This document shows, piece by piece, positions 37,151-45,169 of a stretch of DNA of 64,000 nucleotides (its first letter is position 1; each line of letters opens with the position of its first letter). The stretch spans positions 1,736,001 through 1,800,000 of the forward strand of contig NZ_CP018091.1 in the NCBI RefSeq assembly GCF_001885215.1, in the 5' to 3' direction. The stretch comes from Synechococcus sp. SynAce01. GTDB taxonomy: Bacteria; Cyanobacteriota; Cyanobacteriia; PCC-6307; Cyanobiaceae. Below the pieces are notes generated by a model that saw nothing but the letters and a program-made list of their open reading frames with translations, searched no databases and was not told where the DNA came from. Made by a program: the position numbers and the translations under genes.

Positions 37151-37627
37151 TCAGCCATCGCTGCTCATTAAACTTGCAGCGAATTCAGTGTTCATCAGTG
37201 GCACTGCAATGAGAAAATCATGACGATCTCGGTAAAATGACCACACCATCCCAAGGTCAAGACCTTCGCAATGGTCTGCCACAAGCCATGCATCGCGAGA
37301 ATCGACACCAATCCCCATCATCAATGCATAGAGTTCATCGGGATTATGGGCGCCAGTCACCTTCAACGCCGAGCCAACGACGTAGGTGAGGATGCACGGC
37401 TTTTCGTTTTCCTGTTGATCTGAAGCGAAGACAATATTGTTATCTGTGGTTAAGTGAAGACCTGCCACTGCTGACTGCCAAGTCGATTGGATATCGGCCT
37501 CAAGACTGACAATTAGCTTGCCCCCCCCGGCGTTGATTTCCAATCTTTTGCCCCAGTTCTGAACCAGCAGTGCTTGGAGCCGCGTTTGCTGCTCAAAGGC
37601 GGAGCGATGGTTCAGGGGATTTGCCAT
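37151..37627 (-). CDS. Hypothetical protein downstream of pebB
   Basis: 158 residues from the ATG at 37627 (MANPLNHRSAFEQQTRLQ). Unrecognised. Alpha/beta soluble pattern: NWGKRLEINAGGGKLIVSLEAD, LHLTTDNNIVFAS, PCILTYVVGSALKVTGAHNPDELYALM, VDSRDAWLVADHCEGLDLG. No membrane segments. Convergent with pebB and divergent from the next gene. Base composition is like the rest of the phycobilisome region. Function unknown. Confidence 0.62.
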   Translation of the reverse strand: MANPLNHRSAFEQQTRLQALLVQNWGKRLEINAGGGKLIVSLEADIQSTWQSAVAGLHLTTDNNIVFASDQQENEKPCILTYVVGSALKVTGAHNPDELYALMMGIGVDSRDAWLVADHCEGLDLGMVWSFYRDRHDFLIAVPLMNTEFAASLMSSDG

Positions 37628-37738
37628 GGGTTGATCAGATCTACCAGTCTTGTAGATGGACAATAAACTCTAAGTGGCCAAGGCTGGACTTGCCACGAAT
37701 TAGCGGTAAAGTCGATTCGTGTATCCGCGATCTTTCCC

Positions 37739-38158
37739 GTGGACCGATCTCATCAGAGGTTAGCAGAGCAGGTTGAGGCTTTATCGCAGATATGTGAAAC
37801 CTTGGTCATACGCCTTTTGGAGGCAGAAGAGCAGCTTGAACTCTTATCTGCCTTAATGAATGAGGGCACTATAACCGGATTGAAGGATGGTTTGAGCTGT
37901 CAGGCGAGTGATCAAGCCTTAAGTGAAGCAGCTGCCACGATCCAGAGACTTGGGCTCTATTTAGATGCCAAAACCTCAGCGGTGGGTCAACCCCTGGAGT
38001 CCTTCGCACAACCGAATCATTCTGACCCTCAGCGAATTCAAGCCAGCCATGCAGAACCTTTGCTGGATGACTCTGATTTTATCGATGACGTTAATCAAGA
38101 ATTAAATGCCAACTACGAGGAAAGCCTTGATGATCGTCAAGACTTTCTCGCGGCGTAG
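37739..38158 (+). CDS. Hypothetical coiled-coil protein of the phycobilisome region
   Basis: 139 residues from a GTG at 37739. The N-terminal third is a strong amphipathic helix with heptad-like Leu/Val (LAEQVEALSQICETLVIRLLEAEEQLELL), probably a coiled coil. The C-terminal third is acidic with Asp/Asn-rich stretches (LDDSDFIDDVNQELNANYEE) and likely disordered. No known domain. Located between an unknown gene and the CpcL-type linker. Confidence 0.6.
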   Translation: MDRSHQRLAEQVEALSQICETLVIRLLEAEEQLELLSALMNEGTITGLKDGLSCQASDQALSEAAATIQRLGLYLDAKTSAVGQPLESFAQPNHSDPQRIQASHAEPLLDDSDFIDDVNQELNANYEESLDDRQDFLAA

Positions 38159-38231
38159 CAGGCCTGCAAAGTTATAGAGTTTATCGGCTTTAACCTGTCC
38201 CATCAATTCTGGCATTACAGGCACCTACAGC

Positions 38232-38954
38232 CTATTTCCAGCCCGTGCTCAACATGGCCCCGGCAGTGGCTAGTAGAATTCCAATAATGGCTACGCCGCC
38301 GAAGGCCGCCAAGCCCAGCCAGATCTGCAAAATAACTTTTGGGGGCTGGCCATTCACCCATCCAGGCAAATTCAGACCAGCTTGGCCGTTCCCTGAGGGG
38401 GCTCGTTGCTGGCTGACCTCACGCCAGTAGGCGTCATAACGAGGTGCTTTCTGGTTGAAAGGCAATTCGCCTTGTTGACGGCCCGGTAGAGATCTGGAGC
38501 GTTGATGGGGGATCTGGTCATAACCGAAAGCGTCAAGATACTCTGGCGAATCAAGCAGAGTATCGATGAATCCCGCAAATCCCTTTGTTGCAATAACAAT
38601 CGACCACGCCATTTCTTCGTCGGCTCCGAAGGTGTCGCGCCCTAAGACTCTCCCGACGACTTGCTCTACGACGCGGTAATTACTGTTACATTGATAGAAG
38701 CCATCTTGAAATTTCTTGGACAAAAGCAAGCCTCGCACGAAGTCACGAGCTTGAATTTGTTCGTTGGTGAATTGCGACTCCAGCATCGCTTCGCGGTCAT
38801 AGGCGAAAGCATGAAAGAATATCTGACGGTAGGCGCTTTCTATTTGTTCTGTACGGCTTGTTTTTTGGCGTATGGACTCATCGTTCCCAACCGAAAAAGA
38901 TGCAACGCGTGCGTTCTGGGTTGTGCGCGCGTAAGGGAGAAGCGTCAGTGCCAT
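38232..38954 (-). CDS. cpcL: CpcL (CpcG2)-type rod linker with C-terminal membrane helix
   Basis: 240 residues from the ATG at 38954 (MALTLLPYARTTQNARV), the usual CpcG-family start; an upstream ATG at 38987 is an alternative. PF00427 linker domain at about 35-165: ESAYRQIFFHAFAYDREAML, CNSNYRVVEQVVGRVLGRD, SIVIATKGFAGFIDTLLDSPEYL. Unlike CpcG1, which is soluble, the C-terminus is a ~25-residue hydrophobic segment (VILQIWLGLAAFGG, VAIIGILLATAGAML), which is the mark of CpcL. CpcL anchors core-less phycobilisome rods to the thylakoid membrane and photosystem I in other cyanobacteria. Confidence 0.82.
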   Translation of the reverse strand: MALTLLPYARTTQNARVASFSVGNDESIRQKTSRTEQIESAYRQIFFHAFAYDREAMLESQFTNEQIQARDFVRGLLLSKKFQDGFYQCNSNYRVVEQVVGRVLGRDTFGADEEMAWSIVIATKGFAGFIDTLLDSPEYLDAFGYDQIPHQRSRSLPGRQQGELPFNQKAPRYDAYWREVSQQRAPSGNGQAGLNLPGWVNGQPPKVILQIWLGLAAFGGVAIIGILLATAGAMLSTGWK

Positions 38955-39053
38955 ACGTGTCAATGTTCTTTTCAAGATACTAAGCAATAGTGCTAATATT
39001 TATACCAAGATAGGTGAAATCATTACATAGCTTCACTGGCCTCCTGGGCGTCC

Positions 39054-39647
39054 TCACTTGGCAAGCCAGTCCATCGGTAGCTCATCGCTGTGGTCGGCCA
39101 GGCGTTCAAATACGAAGGGTCCTGCCAGTGATCCCCACAGTTGCTCGTGACTCTGGGGATCGTGGCCGCGGTCGACGGTTTGCATGGTTTGACTATCCAG
39201 TTGGAAGTTGCTCACCAGATAGGCCGGCACTCCTTGGCGTTTGACGATGCAACGGCAGCCAGGTTCCACTTCTCCGAAGAACCCTTCGCCCTGCTCCTGC
39301 ACGTAGTAGGTACAACCTTCCAGGCTTTCGAGATCATCCATTGTGATTTCAGCCCTCCTGCTGGGATCCTCTACGGCACCCCAGAAGCGTTTGGAGTCTC
39401 GAAGGGTGTGGTTGACGATCACAAGTCCGCGGTGATCTTCCTTCACTGTGAGGACACGAATTCGATAGGGTTGCAATGGAGTGACGGCATAAGCCTGCTC
39501 CAGTAGCAGTGAGCCTGGCATCAACTGGGGCAAGGGCCGGAATCGAACCAGGATGTGGCCATAGAGAGGAGGATTCTCGAAGGCCTGGCGTTGATTGCTG
39601 AAACTCGCAGCGAGTTGGATCAGTAATCGGGAGGATGGGGTCATCAT
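39054..39647 (-). CDS. cpcT: T-type phycobiliprotein lyase (CpcT/CpeT family)
   Basis: 197 residues; ATGs at 39647 and 39644 are both possible. Classic family features: NQRQAFENPPLYGHILVRFRPLP, LLLEQAYAVTPLQPYRIRVL, LEPGCRCIVKRQG-like EVEPGCRCIVKRQGVPAYLVS, and RGHDPQSHEQLWGSLAGPF. Closer to the consensus than the T-type gene at 21722. Since that one sits in the cpe operon, this copy is probably CpcT, loading phycocyanobilin on CpcB Cys153. That division of labour is inference. Confidence 0.85.
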   Translation of the reverse strand: MMTPSSRLLIQLAASFSNQRQAFENPPLYGHILVRFRPLPQLMPGSLLLEQAYAVTPLQPYRIRVLTVKEDHRGLVIVNHTLRDSKRFWGAVEDPSRRAEITMDDLESLEGCTYYVQEQGEGFFGEVEPGCRCIVKRQGVPAYLVSNFQLDSQTMQTVDRGHDPQSHEQLWGSLAGPFVFERLADHSDELPMDWLAK

Positions 39648-39868
39648 TCCGTCACCCTATTCGTTTGGCTTTGGCTCTTCTGGTTCGTCCTTTCCTGGCT
39701 GCAGAAGGACCTGTTGCAAGGTTCTAAAGGCTCCATGAGCTCTGCCTTAACTGGCGACTGACTGGCAACGGACTTGAAACTGCTGGATTCAGGCAAGGCC
39801 GCGTTGATCAACGTTCCATCGGCATCGGCATCGGCAGCTGGCTGAGCTTGAGTTGTGCCATGCCATGC

Positions 39869-39912
39869 TGTGCCGAGCCTGTGCCGAGCCTGTGCCGAGC
39901 CTGTGCCGAGCT
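39869..39912. repeat. 11-bp tandem repeat, four copies
   Basis: The unit TGTGCCGAGCC is repeated four times head to tail, the last copy ending in T. It lies between the T-type lyase gene and the small gene at 39940. It is non-coding in my reading. The frame that crosses it on the minus strand is low-complexity. Confidence 0.85.
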
Positions 39913-39939
39913 GGCCGCTTGGCGCTGGTGCGTGCTTCC

Positions 39940-40176
39940 TCACCGTTCCCGCAGGCGCAAGCGGAACAGGGCGACCTGCATGACCAACTCGGGCTTGCTG
40001 ATGGCGAATGGATGGTCACTGAGTTCAGCGATGGCTTGCTGCAGCGTTAACTCACGGTTGGCTGGCTCGCCTGTGGTTGCTGGGTTGAGCTTCTCCCAGA
40101 CAGCGTCAAAGGCCACTCCGTAGCTGTCGGCATTGGTGAACTGCCGATCAAGTGGCTGCTCGGGAGGGATGGGCAT
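39940..40176 (-). CDS. Small hypothetical protein next to tRNA-Phe
   Basis: 78 residues from the ATG at 40176 (MPIPPEQPLDRQFTNADSYG). Unrecognised, soluble, with a helical second half (NRELTLQQAIAELSDH, ELVMQVALFRLRLRER). The longer open frame to 40368 includes part of the tRNA-Phe gene and is rejected. Possibly the last gene of the phycobilisome block on this strand. Confidence 0.55.
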   Translation of the reverse strand: MPIPPEQPLDRQFTNADSYGVAFDAVWEKLNPATTGEPANRELTLQQAIAELSDHPFAISKPELVMQVALFRLRLRER

Positions 40177-40338
40177 GGAGAAACCTGGGAGGGAGGTTGG
40201 GCGACTCAGGAATGGGGCGTGGGCCGCATGGGTCAGCCGACTGCTGTGAGTGGGCCCTTTCATGGCCGGCATCTCAGCGAGCTGACGGGAACGGAGCGGA
40301 GCAGCGCGGACGCTGGATGGGATGGTCTGATCAATGAA

Positions 40339-40411
40339 TGCCAGGACCCAGATTTGAACTGGGGACACGGCGATTTTCAGTCGCCTGCTCTACCAACTGA
40401 GCTATCCCGGC
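40339..40411 (-). tRNA. tRNA-Phe (GAA)
   Basis: Read on the minus strand. The acceptor GCCGGGA pairs with TCCTGGC (one G-T). The D arm is GCTCAGTTGGTAGAGC. The anticodon loop CTGAAAA has GAA. The T arm contains GTTCAAATC. Discriminator A; no encoded CCA. It borders the phycobilisome region on the right. Confidence 0.96.
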
Positions 40412-41225
40412 TTGCTACTGAGGTAGCAGATGTGGATCTTAGATCACGGCCTGGAGCTGGGGTGCGGGCCAAGCAGAGCAGGCCAGCCACGCGAAATCCT
40501 GCGTCTTGCAGAGCCACTGCGGCGGCGTTGGCCGTCGCTCCGGTGGTGAGGATGTCATCGACAATCAAGATCGGCTGCCGGCGCCAGCCAGGCGGCTTGC
40601 CCATGGCACTGGCCTGGCAGCGGAAGGCCTCCGCCTGGTTGAGCGCGCGCATGGCCCGGTTCAGGTGGTGCTGGCCCAAGGTGGGCCGGCGCCGTTGCAG
40701 CGGCTGGATTTCAGGTAGCCCAAGCCCTTGGCAGATCAGTTGGGGTAAGGGATTGCACCCCCGCTGCTTCCAGCTGGGAATCGCCACGATCCGGCCGTTG
40801 CCCTGGAGTTCGGCAGGCAGGGTCTGGCGCAGACTTCCGGCCAGGCTGCGCAGCATTTGTGGCTGGGGGTTGGTTCGCTGGCGGAGCAGCAGCTGGCGCA
40901 GGGCCCCTTCGTAGAGCCCAAGGCTCCACCACGGCAGCGGCCATTGCCCCTGGAGTCCGCCGGCGGGTAGGGCGAGGCGGCTCTGGCAGGGCTCGCAGAG
41001 TGCGGCCTCGCTGCCGGAGCGGATGGCCTGGCGGCAGATTGCGCAACAGGGCTGGCAGACAAGCTCCAGGCTTCCGCGCAGAACGGCGTGAATCCAAGAC
41101 AAGGCTTCGCCCCCAGGCTGGGTTGCCTGCTCAGGGTTCCCACCTTGAGCGCTCACGGTTGCGGCCTCTTTGCAGAGCGAAGCGACCAGAACAGCGGGCT
41201 GTACGCAAAAGGCAATCCGGTTCAC
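40377..41225 (-). CDS. ComF family phosphoribosyltransferase-like protein
   Basis: 282 residues if started at 41225. A zinc-ribbon-like segment (CQPCCAICRQAI, ALCEPCQSRL) is followed by the PRTase fold with ILIVDDILTTGATANAAAVAL as the PRPP-binding motif. ComF proteins are linked to DNA uptake, and dprA is also in this window, but this family is also widespread in non-competent species. The last ~12 codons run into the tRNA-Phe gene on the same strand, which is unusual; a start further downstream is possible because the first ~45 residues look unstructured. Confidence 0.82.
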   Translation of the reverse strand: MNRIAFCVQPAVLVASLCKEAATVSAQGGNPEQATQPGGEALSWIHAVLRGSLELVCQPCCAICRQAIRSGSEAALCEPCQSRLALPAGGLQGQWPLPWWSLGLYEGALRQLLLRQRTNPQPQMLRSLAGSLRQTLPAELQGNGRIVAIPSWKQRGCNPLPQLICQGLGLPEIQPLQRRRPTLGQHHLNRAMRALNQAEAFRCQASAMGKPPGWRRQPILIVDDILTTGATANAAAVALQDAGFRVAGLLCLARTPAPGRDLRSTSATSVASRDSSVGRAGD

Positions 41226-41257
41226 AGCTCCTGGGCCTACTCAGCCCTTGGGCCTGC

Positions 41258-41527
41258 TCAGCCTTTGGGCATGGAACGCAGCATGGCCACCAGGGTGCGA
41301 TGGGCATCCTCGCTGTCGGTGAGGGTGTGATCAAACGGGACGGCCACGGTGCTGCCGTCCACCTCCAGTTCCATGGCCTCGGGGAGCACCTGCAGCATCC
41401 GGGCCGACTGGGGGGCTTCAACGCCGCCGTAATGGCGGGCGTAGGAGAGCACCGCTTCGGCATGGTCGTTGTTCATGTGCAGGCAGATCCTTGCGCTGAC
41501 ATCGGGAGTGAGTGGATCGGCGGGCAT
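41258..41527 (-). CDS. DUF2470 domain-containing protein
   Basis: 89 residues from the ATG at 41527 (MPADPLTPDVSARICLHMNNDHAEAVL). The MNNDHAEAVLSYARHYGG motif, conserved in the heme-utilisation/pyridoxamine-oxidase C-terminal DUF2470 domain, stands alone here without the oxidase domain. The ending is DSEDAHRTLVAMLRSM. Possibly binds heme or a related tetrapyrrole; the function is inference. A GTG about 30 nt upstream could be an alternative start. Confidence 0.75.
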   Translation of the reverse strand: MPADPLTPDVSARICLHMNNDHAEAVLSYARHYGGVEAPQSARMLQVLPEAMELEVDGSTVAVPFDHTLTDSEDAHRTLVAMLRSMPKG

Positions 41528-41571
41528 TGGCTTCCAGGTGACAGGGACGCCGATTCTGGCCCGCCCGGCTT

Positions 41572-41691
41572 TCAGCCGGCTCCGAAGCGCTGCCAGAGCA
41601 ACAGGGCCAGGCGCGTACTGCTGAAGGCCACAAATCCGGCCAGCACAACGAACAGGGCCATCGACACCACGGATTTGATGCGTTCGTTCAT
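41572..41691 (-). CDS. Small single-span membrane protein
   Basis: 39 residues from the ATG at 41691: MNERIKS, then a hydrophobic span (VVSMALFVVLAGFVAF) and a basic-poor tail ending WQRFGAG. The ATG overlaps the stop of the sugar kinase gene (ATGA), which argues that it is really translated by coupling. It is convergent with nothing and followed by the DUF2470 gene. Family not recognised; could be a small subunit of a membrane complex. Confidence 0.6.
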   Translation of the reverse strand: MNERIKSVVSMALFVVLAGFVAFSSTRLALLLWQRFGAG

Positions 41692-42989
41692 GGCTCTGGG
41701 GGCAATGGGAGCAGGTCGCCTCCATCTTCGGGCCCTAGCCCCCGACAGGCCAGCCGGGCGCTGCCCAGGGCCGACGACAATCCCGGACGGTTGATCACCG
41801 GCACACCCAGGGCCTGCTGCCTCAGTCGGCGCCACTGGGGATTGCGGGCGCCGCCACCGAGGGTGATCACCCGCCCGATCGCTGGAGCTCCAAGCGCCTG
41901 CAACCGTTGCCAGCCTTCGGCCTCGATCTGGGCCATCCCCTCCAGCAGCCCCTGCAGAAACAGGGCATCGCTCACAGGCCTGGGACCCAGCACCGGCTGC
42001 CGATCGGGATCGTCGACGGGGAAGCGCTCACCCCGGCCCGGCAGCGGCTGGAGCTGGAGGCCGCTCGGCCGGCTGGGGTCGATCTGGCGGCTTAGCTCCG
42101 CCAGCTGCTGATCGCTGAAGAACTGGCGTAATACGCCGCCACCGCTGTTGGAGGCTCCCCCCACAAGCCAGCGTTGATCCAGGCGGTGCGCGCTCACCCC
42201 AGGGGCCTGAATCGGGCGGTCGACGAACTGTTTGAGCACCAGCGTGGTGCCCAGAACGGTGAGGCCGTCGCCGCTCGCCAGGCCGGCAGCCAGCACGGCG
42301 GCATTGGCATCGGTGGTGCCGGCCACCACCTGGCAGCTCGGCGGCAGGCCCAAGGCTGTGGCCGCCAGCGGGTTCAAGCTGCCGAGCCTGCTGCCGCTTG
42401 GAACCACCTCAGGTAGGGCTGCGCTCCAGGGTTGATCCAGGAGTGTTCCCAGCCAGCGCCCGCCGGCTAGATCCCAGCCCAGGCGCAGATTGTTGCCTTC
42501 TTCGCCCCAGCGCCAGTGACCCAGCAACCAGCCCATCAGCCAGTCGGCCTGATGGCGGAGCAGGAAAGGGCCACCCTGGTGCTGGTTGATCAGTCGCAGT
42601 GCCCTGGCCAGACTGCTGCTTGCGCTCGCTGCCGAAGTCCCCTCCGGCACCAGGGCCTGGAGCCTGCCGGCCTGCTCGGGGCAGGCCTTGTCGTAGGGCA
42701 GGGCCTCAGCCAGTGCCGAGCCGTCCGGCCGGCAGAGCAGCAGGGTGCCGGATGTGCCATCGAGGCTGATCGCACCAACGCGGCAGCGCAGTTCCCTGGG
42801 CAGGGAGCCCACCAAGGCAACCAAGCCGAGGCGCCATCCCTCAGGATCGGAAAAGGGTCGTCCATAGGCCAGAGCCCGTTCGCAGCCACGAATCGCGAGA
42901 CCTTCAGCATCCATCAAGGCGAGCCTCAGCCCACTGCTGCCGAAATCAACGCCCAGGGCCAGGGTGTCTGGTGGTGCCGGCCGCACCAT
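41688..42989 (-). CDS. FGGY-family carbohydrate kinase (ribulose/xylulose kinase-like)
   Basis: 433 residues. N-terminal phosphate-binding LALGVDFGSSGLRLALMD, GAISLDGTSGTLLLC in the substrate region, a central QVVAGTTDANAAVLAAGLASGDGLTVLGTTLVLK ATP motif and C-terminal GRVITLGGGARNPQWRRLRQQALGVPV. The overall shape is of short FGGY kinases that phosphorylate free pentuloses such as D-ribulose; substrate not decidable by eye. The stop overlaps the small membrane protein gene. metK lies just upstream (6 nt gap), suggesting co-transcription. Confidence 0.85.
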   Translation of the reverse strand: MVRPAPPDTLALGVDFGSSGLRLALMDAEGLAIRGCERALAYGRPFSDPEGWRLGLVALVGSLPRELRCRVGAISLDGTSGTLLLCRPDGSALAEALPYDKACPEQAGRLQALVPEGTSAASASSSLARALRLINQHQGGPFLLRHQADWLMGWLLGHWRWGEEGNNLRLGWDLAGGRWLGTLLDQPWSAALPEVVPSGSRLGSLNPLAATALGLPPSCQVVAGTTDANAAVLAAGLASGDGLTVLGTTLVLKQFVDRPIQAPGVSAHRLDQRWLVGGASNSGGGVLRQFFSDQQLAELSRQIDPSRPSGLQLQPLPGRGERFPVDDPDRQPVLGPRPVSDALFLQGLLEGMAQIEAEGWQRLQALGAPAIGRVITLGGGARNPQWRRLRQQALGVPVINRPGLSSALGSARLACRGLGPEDGGDLLPLPPEP

Positions 42990-42995
42990 CTCCGC

Positions 42996-44255
42996 TCAGA
43001 TGGCGCTGCCGGCGGCAATCTTTCCAACTGTGGCCTGCCGCAAGACCGTGGCGTTGGCCTCCACGTTCTCCCAAGGGAGATTCAGATCATCCCGGCCGAA
43101 ATGGCCATAGGCCGCCACATCCTGGTAGAAGCGGCCGCCGCGCTCCTGGGGAAGGGTGCGCAGGCCAAAGCTTTCGATGATGGCGCCGGGGCGCAGATCG
43201 AAGTGCTCCTGGACCAGGGCGGTGAGATCCTCGTCGCCCAGCTTTCCAGTGCCGAAGCTCTGCACCAGGATGCTGGTCGGCCTGGCCAGCCCGATGGCAT
43301 AACTGAGCTGCACTTCAAGGCGCTCGGCCAGGCCTGCCGCCACCAGGCTCTTGGCCACATGGCGGGCCGCATAGGCAGCGGAGCGGTCCACCTTGGTGGG
43401 ATCCTTGCCGGAGAAGGCACCACCGCCGTGGCGGGCGGTGCCGCCGTAGGTGTCAACGATGATTTTGCGGCCGGTCAGGCCCGCATCGCCCTGGGGCCCC
43501 CCCACCACGAACTTGCCGGTCGGGTTGACCAGAAAACGGGTGGAGCCGCGATCGGGCTGGATCATCAGATCGGCCGTGGCGGGGACGACGACGTGCTCCC
43601 AGAGGTCGTCGGCGATGCGCCGCTGCAGGCCGGCCTCATCACTGATGCCATCGATCACGGCCGTGTGCTGGGTGGAGATCAGCAGGGTGTCGATCGCCAC
43701 CGGTCGATCGTTCTCGTACACCACGCTGACCTGGGTTTTGCCATCGGGCAGGAGATAGGCCAGGAGGCCGTTGTGGCGCACCTCGGCCAGGCTTCTTGCC
43801 AGCCGGTGGGCCAGGCTGATCGGCAGGGGCATCAACTCAGGTGTTTCGTCGCACGCGAAGCCGAACATGATGCCTTGGTCGCCGGCGCCCACCTGGTCGA
43901 GCGGATCTCCGGCGTGATCGTCGGCCTCGTCCACCCCTTGGGCGATGTCTGGGGATTGCTGATCGAGTGCCACCAGCACGGCGCAGCTGTGGGCATCGAA
44001 CCCACCGGCTCTGGCTCCGCTATAGCCGATCTGCTCGATCACCCCGCGCGCCAGGGTCGTGAAGTCGACCTTGGCGGTGGTGCTCACTTCGCCGGTCAGC
44101 AGGCAGAGGCCTGTGTTCACAACCGTTTCACAGGCCACCCGACTGAGTGGATCGATGCTGAGCAGGGCATCGAGAACGGCATCACTGATCTGATCGCAGA
44201 TTTTGTCGGGATGCCCTTCTGTGACCGATTCAGAGGTGAAGATGTAACGGCTCAT
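42996..44255 (-). CDS. metK: S-adenosylmethionine synthetase
   Basis: Makes S-adenosylmethionine from methionine and ATP. 419 residues: [25 protein letters not shown] (methionine and ATP site), [21 protein letters not shown], the flexible-loop region, [32 protein letters not shown] and [22 protein letters not shown]. Full length with typical N-terminus [12 protein letters not shown]. Confidence 0.98.
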   Translation of the reverse strand: MSRYIFTSESVTEGHPDKICDQISDAVLDALLSIDPLSRVACETVVNTGLCLLTGEVSTTAKVDFTTLARGVIEQIGYSGARAGGFDAHSCAVLVALDQQSPDIAQGVDEADDHAGDPLDQVGAGDQGIMFGFACDETPELMPLPISLAHRLARSLAEVRHNGLLAYLLPDGKTQVSVVYENDRPVAIDTLLISTQHTAVIDGISDEAGLQRRIADDLWEHVVVPATADLMIQPDRGSTRFLVNPTGKFVVGGPQGDAGLTGRKIIVDTYGGTARHGGGAFSGKDPTKVDRSAAYAARHVAKSLVAAGLAERLEVQLSYAIGLARPTSILVQSFGTGKLGDEDLTALVQEHFDLRPGAIIESFGLRTLPQERGGRFYQDVAAYGHFGRDDLNLPWENVEANATVLRQATVGKIAAGSAI

Positions 44256-44364
44256 TCAAGGATGATCCAAGACGTTGGCCATGAGCTTATCGCCTGTTCC
44301 CAGCATCCTTTCTCACATCAGGCTTGCCTGATTCACTGTGCCGCCGCCCCTGAACTTGTTGGCT

Positions 44365-45150
44365 TCAGGCGTGATTGGCTGGATCTGTGGCCTGCACCGT
44401 GAGCTCCGACCAGTGATCGATCAGCAGGTGCCCGCCGGCCAGCTTCGGCTTGGTGGCCCAGCCGGCCGTGTAGCCCAGTGCATGGGGAATCCCGGCCGCG
44501 ACCGCCATGGCTAGATCGCTGTCGGCGTCGCCGATCAGCGCGCAAGCGCCAGGGTCAACGCCCAGTTGGGCGCAGAAGTGATGGACGGCCAAGGGATTGG
44601 GTTTGGCCGGCAGGTGATCGGCGCTCCAGATGCCCCGGATGTGTTTCTCCAGGCCATGGGCCGCTAGGAAGTGCTTGATGCCATGGGTCTGATCGTTGCT
44701 GATCACCCCGAGGACAACACCGGCCCGATCGAGAGCAAGCAGCAGCGGCGCCAGCCCTTTGGTGGTCGGGGCGGAGGCTGGTTCGCTGCCAGCAGCCGCG
44801 TCGATGCTGTCGAAGAGGATTTCGCTGCGATTCAGGGCCTCAGGCCAGCCAAGACCCACCTGGGCGAAAGCCGTTGCCGTGGCGATCAGGTTGTGCATCC
44901 TGCTGGCCACAGCGGTGATCCCGGCCGGATCGATCCGGCCAGCCCTGACGCCATAGGCACTTTCCAGAAGATCCCGAAGCCTGGCGCGATGCCCTGAACC
45001 CACCTGGCTGAGGCAGGCCAAGATCCTGGCTTCAGCCAGGGCAAGCAGCTTGGGTTCGCTGCGGCTCATGGTGCCGTCCTTGTCGAAGAGAACGGCCTGA
45101 AGCCAACCCAGTGGAACACCTTTAAGCCGGAGTTGGGCCACCGGCGCCAC
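44365..45150 (-). CDS. HAD-family hydrolase (phosphoglycolate phosphatase-like)
   Basis: About 261 residues from a GTG at 45150, just after rpsA; the open frame upstream overlaps rpsA in another frame and is rejected. HAD motifs: I LFDKDGTMSRSEP, II GVISNDQT, III KPNPLAVHHF and IV LIGDADSDLAMAVAAGI. The cap domain lies between motifs I and II (helical). Likely a small-molecule phosphatase such as a 2-phosphoglycolate phosphatase, which photorespiring cyanobacteria need; the substrate is not proven by sequence. Confidence 0.83.
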   Translation of the reverse strand: MAPVAQLRLKGVPLGWLQAVLFDKDGTMSRSEPKLLALAEARILACLSQVGSGHRARLRDLLESAYGVRAGRIDPAGITAVASRMHNLIATATAFAQVGLGWPEALNRSEILFDSIDAAAGSEPASAPTTKGLAPLLLALDRAGVVLGVISNDQTHGIKHFLAAHGLEKHIRGIWSADHLPAKPNPLAVHHFCAQLGVDPGACALIGDADSDLAMAVAAGIPHALGYTAGWATKPKLAGGHLLIDHWSELTVQATDPANHA

Positions 45151-45169
45151 GGCAGACCCTGGGAACGGC

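Noticed and set aside
39644-39943. 99-codon minus-strand frame ending at the T-type lyase start
   Set aside because: It is low-complexity, translates the 11-bp tandem repeat, and its stop-start overlap with the lyase ATG is probably chance.
42516-44402. 628-codon plus-strand open frame opposite the sugar kinase and metK
   Set aside because: It lies wholly antisense to two clear genes; the translation is Gly/His/Ala-rich without domain motifs, a typical GC-rich shadow.
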